DNA of 64,000 nt, from the NCBI GenBank assembly GCA_020205615.1, contig CM035165.1, positions 25,400,950 through 25,464,949 of the forward strand, written 5' to 3'. The first letter of the stretch is position 1. Each line of letters starts with the position of its first letter. The stretch comes from Panax quinquefolius (Eukaryota > Streptophyta > Magnoliopsida > Apiales > Araliaceae). Positions 58,411 to 64,000 of this stretch are shown piece after piece. The notes beneath the pieces are model-generated. The model did not search any database and was not told where the DNA came from. It worked only from the letters and a program-made list of their open reading frames with translations. The position numbers and the translations under genes are program-made.

Positions 58411-59712
58411 TCGATAATTTTAGTCAAATATACGTAAATATATATATAATATATATATATACAGACTGAAATGAAACCACGGACCGAAGTCAGGGCAAAA
58501 ACAAGCAACACGACTCTCAACGTGTAGAAGGGTGTGTGCAAAGATGAAGAGAAAGACTCTAAAGTGTGTGAGAAGGCTTACAGCTGGCTACTAAAAAAGG
58601 CTTCTATATCTTTAGAGTGGGTAAACACTGGGCTTTTGTGGGTACAAAAGAGGCTATATATGAGCTCACAAGTGTTTAAAAGTGGGAAAATACATCAGAT
58701 ATAATGAAAGTGCAGAGCAAATTGTGCGCAGGTTTCCCATCTTTTTTTCTCTTAAAAATCAACCCCTGCCCTCTATTTATAGGCATATTAGCCAGTGTAC
58801 AGTGTACCGCTGGCCGAGCCATTGTGTGTACCAGAGGCAACCCTGGGTTGGCTCAGTTTGTTTGCCGGGTTATCTCAAAGTACGCACTCGTGCAATCGTG
58901 AATGTCCACTCGGATTTTTGAAGTTCAATCCCGCATCCGCTTGAGGTATACAAGACCTATTTCAGACCGCCGTTGTCGAGAGTTTGTACGATGGCATGGG
59001 ACTAGAGTTTTTACGAAGTCTTTGAAGATGGGACTGTGCCCTTCGGTCTTCAAGCTTCAACTTTCATCCGTTACCTCGTACAATAGCCACTCGGGATTGG
59101 TTAGCCTTGTGGGACATTGTCGCGTAGAGGTGTTGAGACGACGTGGCGTGGCATCATTTTGGTCAGATGACGGTGTTGCCCCTCACCGGTGTTATCGCTG
59201 AATTGGGCTGATAAAGCAAACGTTGCTCAGACTTCGCTGAGATTGGACTGCTGCAATTGTTGAAGGTCCTCATTGTCATCTTTGAGGTGTGCCCGCCTCC
59301 CCGATGTTTATTGTTTGTTGGTACAAGCAGCATCTCGTCGTGAGCGCCGAGATCAAGTCGGTTCAGATTGAAACAAGCATTTTCGGGTTATCAATAAACC
59401 GCATTCCTCGGGGTTTTCACCAAGGTTAGTGGCTATTCCATGGTTGGGATCGAGACCGGATACCTCGGGGTCATCTCCGAGATTAATCGGCCTTCTCGGT
59501 GTGTGTTGTGGTATCAGATCTCGTAGGCCTCGGGGTTACATCCGAGGTTGGATTTGTTACTCCCTGCATCATGATTCGGGGTTGATCTTCGAACTTCCGG
59601 TAGTATCCCAGATGGATTTGGATTGTCTTTCGTGGTTCTCTCTTAAAGACGCTAATTTGTCCTCCCCGCAATGTTAGTAATATGAGAGTACAGAAAATTT
59701 TGAGTGTCTACA

Positions 59713-61685
59713 GATGCCCCTCTTTATCATACTCATGCATGGCGATGCATGGGTGGTATAAAGAATCCTAGACACTTGAAACGCAACAAAACGAACGTGG
59801 TACTATGGGTAGCCAAGATGATGCAAATGTATGATGCATGTGTACGGGGTTGTAGCCCAACATGCTGGGGATGACTGCTGGATCCCTGTTGCTTCAACTG
59901 AGATTGGCAATGCTGACCAGATTTGATGTGTAAGCCGAATCTGTTAGGATGTAGATGTTGGAGTTATCACCAAATTCATGTGCTCTTGATAACGACTTGA
60001 TCCTGAAGAGGTACCTCTTATGTGCAAGAGATCTGTGGGGATAAAGCTTGATCTGTCTGAGGATGTGTATAACATATTCCATCATCTATCCTCTTTGACA
60101 ATATTGACTTTTCTGGGTTGGTATCGCCAGAACATGTCAAGATCCTGCTGGATTTACTGCCAACAGCAAATGTTGTCAGGGATGCCTGACCTTCGTTGAC
60201 GTGTGAATCAACGGCTGTGAAATCCTGTTGGATATACTGTCAAGGCTGCTTGACCTTCGCTGACGTGTGAATCAACGGTTGAAAATCTGTGAGGAGATCA
60301 TCAAGGTTGCTTAACCTTTGCTGACGTGTAGATCAACGGAGCATTGCGATATGACCCCCGCCGGTGATCCGCTGGGGAATATGAGCAGTTGGGTATGAGA
60401 ACCTCGAATAGCTTTATAGTTCTGATAGGTTTAAACGCTATCGGCTGAAAGGACGTCAAGGTTGATTGACCTTCGTTGATATGTGTGTCAACGGTTGAGC
60501 ATGCATTGTTACTCCCACCGGAGATATACGTTGTAACCCCCGCCGGGGATCTATGTTGTAACCCCCATCGGGGATCTACGTTGTAACCCCGTCAAGGGGA
60601 CCCCACGCCGAGAATCTTAACCTTCTGGGGACTCATTTAGGTAACGACCGAGCCGAGTGGTGATCGGACCTATATAAGGTATCATGACATGCGATTCAGG
60701 ATAACCGGAGTCATCGGCAGGGTATACCTTGTGTTCAGCCGACTACCAATTAGTGATGTACAGATTCAAAGTCTCATCTGAGAGGACCAAGATTGTATGC
60801 AGTTTTGCTCAATCGTGTGGCATTTTTCTTCTTAATTTGATCTTTCTAGTCCGTAAGAACTCCGTTTTAACTCGAACTGGACCAAGTCGGAGGGGTGGGA
60901 CCCATATAGGTGCCGCAGTGCACTCTTCGCCGCAGCCAGCAGTGAGCCTCTGACCAAAGCGTGGATCATAAATTCCAGCAGGCTTTACTTCACAAGTCAC
61001 TTTCAACTTGCTTCACTTAGAAAAAACCGCGAGCTATCTTCAGATCTCATTGAAGTTCGGGTTCTTTTTGCAAATTTCGCCACCGCATAAGTGTTTATAC
61101 ACATTCGTAACGTATGCATGTATTTTTTTTCAGCTTTTTGTCCGTTAGATTGTGAGATATTGCATTTAAATGCATCTAAACACATAGTAGTGATTATGTA
61201 TGCACAAATGACTTGATAAAAATATTCAACATAGTAAATGTTAGTATTAAACCATGTCGAATATAATGATGTGAAAAATTTAACTTTCGAGATAACAAAA
61301 TGGCACCTTTTTCTCGCTATTTTTGTCCTATTTGAGGTCCAATGAGCAAAAGGTAGAAAGGCAAAGTACTCCTAGCATTGAGGTTGGCCTTATGCATGAG
61401 GATTTTGATTTTAAATGCATATATTATGTATATGACTTTGGGACAGGTGTGCTACTGAATGGCCACCTAGACATGCCTGTGTGCATGTGGATAGTCCTAT
61501 TTTCAAAGGGGACTATGGCAAAAAATATTCAAATATAGGCATTGGGTAGTCATGCATTCTAACTCTATTATATGTTAAAGTAGATGCAGGCATGCATATA
61601 GTCATATAATGCATTTTAGAAAGCTCTAGGTAAGGAAATACCACACCCTTTCTGAGGTGATTTGGAGACTTGTTGTCCAGATATT
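59713..61685 (+). other. Region between Tat-like LTR and PMD gene, with tandem repeats
   Basis: GATGCCCCTCTTT follows the LTR end, as I remember for related plant elements, but no tRNA primer site is clear. 60170-60510 has three to four units of about 80 bp around TCAAGGTTGCTTGACCTTCG and TGACGTGTGAATCAACGG, each with an inverted pair (CAAGG..CCTTG). 60505-60605 has a 26-27 bp repeat. 60620-61650 shows no gene that I can support. Confidence 0.6.
60505..60605 (+). repeat. 26-27 bp repeat with CCCCGCCGGGG core
   Basis: Four copies of GTTGTAACCCCCGCCGGGGA-TCTAC type. Each core (CCCC-GCC-GGGG or CCCATCGGGG) can form a small GC hairpin. Confidence 0.8.
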
Positions 61686-63657
61686 ATGGATCTGGATCAG
61701 CCGAGCAGTTCTTATAGGACCGCTTCTCGGCGCATTTGGCGGAGGGCTTCAAGTGCTCGTCGCCCCGCTTCGTCGACATGCCTCTCGCTTGGGTGGAGGC
61801 GTGGATACATCCCCGCCCGTGCAGATGTGCCAGACGTTGAGGATGATGAGGCGGATATTTCGATTGAGGATCCCGCTCCTGCTGTACATGTCCCTCGCAG
61901 GGAGCTTCCGAGCATTCAGGTGGTGAACCCAGAGTTGCTGGGTGATTTGGGCAGACACCCATCGATGTACTTGCATGCTAACGAGGTATGGCATTAGACT
62001 TTGATATTCCTTCTTTCCTATTGATGAGGATTAAAGGGTTCTAATGTTGATCTGCATTTCATACTGTTCCGCAGGATTTACATGTACCCTCGAGGGAATC
62101 GGGTTTAGCATTCACTCCATGTACCAGGCGCTTCATCCTGACTACAGAGCAGTAGTGCATGAGTGGGGATTCGGGGCATTCTTCTCCATCCTTCCCCGTC
62201 GTTGTCCCCCGGGTTACCTCGTGGCATTGTTCGAAAGCGATGGTTTCATCGACTCACCACTCCACCCGCCGGATCATGCGAGGTGATGATGACGCCTATG
62301 GATTAGCGATTTATCATGGGTATGGAGTTTGGAGGGGAGCCAATGCCTTGCATGGCGAATATCACCCCTACTGCCATCCGATCCTTACTAGGAGTTCGCA
62401 TGGGCGCCAAAGGTAGGATCGTCTGCTCGTGTCCTTTGAGCGTAGATGCCATGAGCGGGCTATTGAGTGAGCCCATGCCTGATGATGTCCGGATCAGGGA
62501 TCGCGTTCTGCGGTAATTGTTCCTGATCATCATTCGAGGCTGCTTCATAGTAGACAACTCTTCCACGGTATCTTTCACTTTGGTCAGCGCCACACACGAT
62601 GTGGACCGTATTGGAGAGTACGATTGGGGCTCTTACACCTTTGCCTATTTCCTCCGGGGCACGCGACGCGCTCGCTGTGGATCGACCGAGGCTTAGCTAG
62701 GTTTTTACCCATTTCTGCTGGTGAGTATTTCTCTTGTCTTTTCCCATTCATAGGTTAAGAGTGTTTACTGATAGCAGATGTTTTGCCGTTGTGTTGGCAG
62801 TTCTGGGCCTATGAGAGGCTCCCATGTTTCAAGGTCCCGTGAGTGTGTTAGGTTTAGACACCTATCCACGAGGACGACGATGGCACCATTCTTCTATTTT
62901 TTTCTGAGGTCCCCGTGTTTCGAGGGATTCACCACCGCCAGATGCAAATGGAGTTGTCGACTTATGGGTACCATTACATGGATTCCCTATTCAGGGGAGC
63001 ATTTAACCATCGGCTTTGAGGATGGACATCCGACTGGAGTCGAGTATTTGATCTCTACCAGGAGAGTTCCTCTCTTCACTGATGGAGGTTGGGAGCTCTA
63101 TTTAGGAGAGCGTGCTATTAGGAGCACCACTGTGGGAGATCCGTACCGATCTTGCCTTGCCCCGCCAGCGTTATTGGCTCAGATCACGCTCATCCGTCAC
63201 TGATATCCCATTGTTAGGGGTTGACGGCTTTGCATTATCAGAGGGCCCATGTAATCACGAGACGTTCCAGCGTTGGTGGTTCCCTCGCACTATTGGAGCC
63301 CAGTCCCGCGCCACACAGTTTATGGGGGACATGGTTCCATGATCTTTGATGATGACGGATTGGGTAGCTTGTGTCCGAGCTCCGACTCATCTGACCCAGA
63401 TTGATAGCTTGACCCGGCAGTTGGATCAAGCACACATATTTATCCGGTATTTGGGCAGAGATCCAACAGAGGCTAAGACATTTGTTCCTTCCAGCTCAGG
63501 TGCTGGCCCCTCAGACGACCCATTTGGTTTTGCCGGCGCAGATCCTCCTCTTTATAGCCCTGATATCCCTATTGATAGAGATCTAGTGACTCAGGAGGAG
63601 TTACATCAGGTGGACAGGATTGAGGACGTGGACATCGAGACCCTGGTCTTCTTCTGA
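61686..63657 (+). pseudogene. Plant mobile domain gene in Tat-like element, with introns and frame breaks
   Basis: ATG at 61686 opens MDLDQPSSSYRTASRRIW; exon 1 ends at GAG|GTATGG (61985). An 89-nt intron ends GTTCCGCAG (62074). Exon 2 holds VVHEWGFGAFFSIL, then after a one-base shift and a TAG the blocks IMGMEFGGEPMPCMANITPT, VDNSSTVSFTLVSATHDVDR and YDWGSYTFAYFLRG, which follow PMD order. Donor CTG|GTGAGT at 62720 and acceptor TTGGCAG at 62800 join FYPFLL to FWAYERLPCFK, the PMD WAYE block. Later come TITWIPYSGEHL, RRVPLFTDGGWELYLGERAI and a Ser/Gln-rich tail to 63657. At least three shifts or stops make it a pseudogene, unless sequence errors are involved. It differs strongly from the PMD at 6.8-8.0 kb. 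Confidence 0.75.
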
Positions 63658-64000
63658 TGTATATTCTCGTTATATCTTTTGATAGGCCTCTGTTAGATAT
63701 TGGGTGGTTGTTCCCCATTCTCGCTATATCTTTCGATAGGCCTCTGTTAGTAGGGCGGTTGTGCCCCATTTCCCTATATTTGTAGCTGTACAAAGCTGAT
63801 GTATTAGATTATTATATTTAGGAATGTATGCACCATTTTTCATTCCCTATATCATATTGCCATCCATTATCTGTTATGCATGTATCATGTTATGCATATG
63901 TATGTATGTCCAGAGATATTCTAAGATCGACCCTTGGATGGTCTTACGACACTACCGCATGTATGTCTTCTTCGACGCTTAGTCAGATAGATCATACCCC
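63658..64000. other. 3' flank of PMD gene with a 52-bp direct repeat
   Basis: TCTCGNTATATCTTTYGATAGGCCTCTGTTAG occurs at about 63665 and 63719, followed both times by a GGNGGTTGTKCCCCATT block. The rest, with pyrimidine-rich and ATGTATG-rich DNA, shows nothing I can name. Confidence 0.6.

Larger units (their letters stand above)
56900..59712 (+). mobile_element. Tat/Ogre-like gypsy LTR
   Basis: It starts TGTCGACGTCGGGATTTTTG and a plausible end is GAGTGTCTACA at 59712. The early part has AAGAGTCGCCAGTTGG, a GGTCCGGGGACTTGGTTATG block and GGAAGGTGTTAGGCACCCCC, which I know as signatures of Tat/Ogre LTRs. The middle holds a GT run, TA runs and two tandem families. CTCTATTTATAGG at 58770 may mark a promoter or leader. 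Base composition after 58.7 kb is clearly GC-richer than the rest of the window. The matching 3' LTR would lie outside. Confidence 0.65.

Noticed and set aside
58682..59677. Several 60-99 codon frames in the Tat-like LTR
   Set aside because: GC-rich LTR sequence gives chance frames; no known domain, no shared frame in repeats.
61684..61994. Overlapping minus-strand frames
   Set aside because: Shadows of PMD exon 1 in GC-rich DNA.

Overview
This window looks like a block of nested transposable elements from a flowering-plant nuclear genome. The evidence is: long-terminal-repeat (LTR) retrotransposons whose primer-binding sites match plant initiator-Met tRNA (TGGTATCAGAGC type), recognisable Ty3/gypsy and Ty1/copia gag/pol relics, two plant mobile domain (PMD) genes, very AT-rich DNA with TA microsatellites, and no gene that looks like an intact host gene. 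I cannot name the species.

Layout. 1-2512: minus-strand gypsy LTR (A type), cut by the window edge. 2513-5673: an old repeat (B) holding a minus-strand copia solo LTR (4042-5586, 5-bp duplication CATTC). 5674-19415: a plus-strand solo LTR with perfect duplication ATGAG, split by a TIR element carrying a PMD gene (6.5-8.9 kb) and by a whole gypsy element (element 1, 10252-18803). 19416-23344: the rest of repeat B. 23816-26162: truncated minus-strand A-type LTR. 26163-33896: gypsy element 2. 33897-34849: unassigned DNA. 34850-56899: LTRs of types C and D. D is a tandem series LTR-internal-LTR-internal-LTR with internal regions of exactly 334 bp and no gag or pol. The third D LTR is split by a 9.3-kb copia element (46827-56146, duplication GGTTC). 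56900-64000: a GC-richer Tat/Ogre-like LTR followed by tandem repeats and a PMD gene with introns and frame breaks.

Coding content is relic. Elements 1 and 2 keep Gag (CCHC knuckles in element 2), a damaged protease, the first residues of reverse transcriptase, the end of RNase H and the C-terminal pol tail. They share the same deletion joints, so they probably spread as one non-autonomous lineage using enzymes from elsewhere. The copia element has broken Gag, RT and RNase H.

The most unusual signals are inside the gypsy LTRs. They show (i) a TATAAATA promoter, a consensus-like splice donor (AG|GTAAGG) and, 1.2-1.8 kb later, a pyrimidine tract with an acceptor, which suggests a leader intron within the LTR; (ii) in that intron, arrays of predicted hairpins of two kinds, one with a conserved 10-nt loop close to GCCYGTAGTG and stems whose pairing survives substitutions, at exactly 39-bp spacing in D LTRs; and (iii) in D LTRs only, an unrecognised reading frame just after the acceptor. 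These readings are by eye; no alignment, folding or database search was run.
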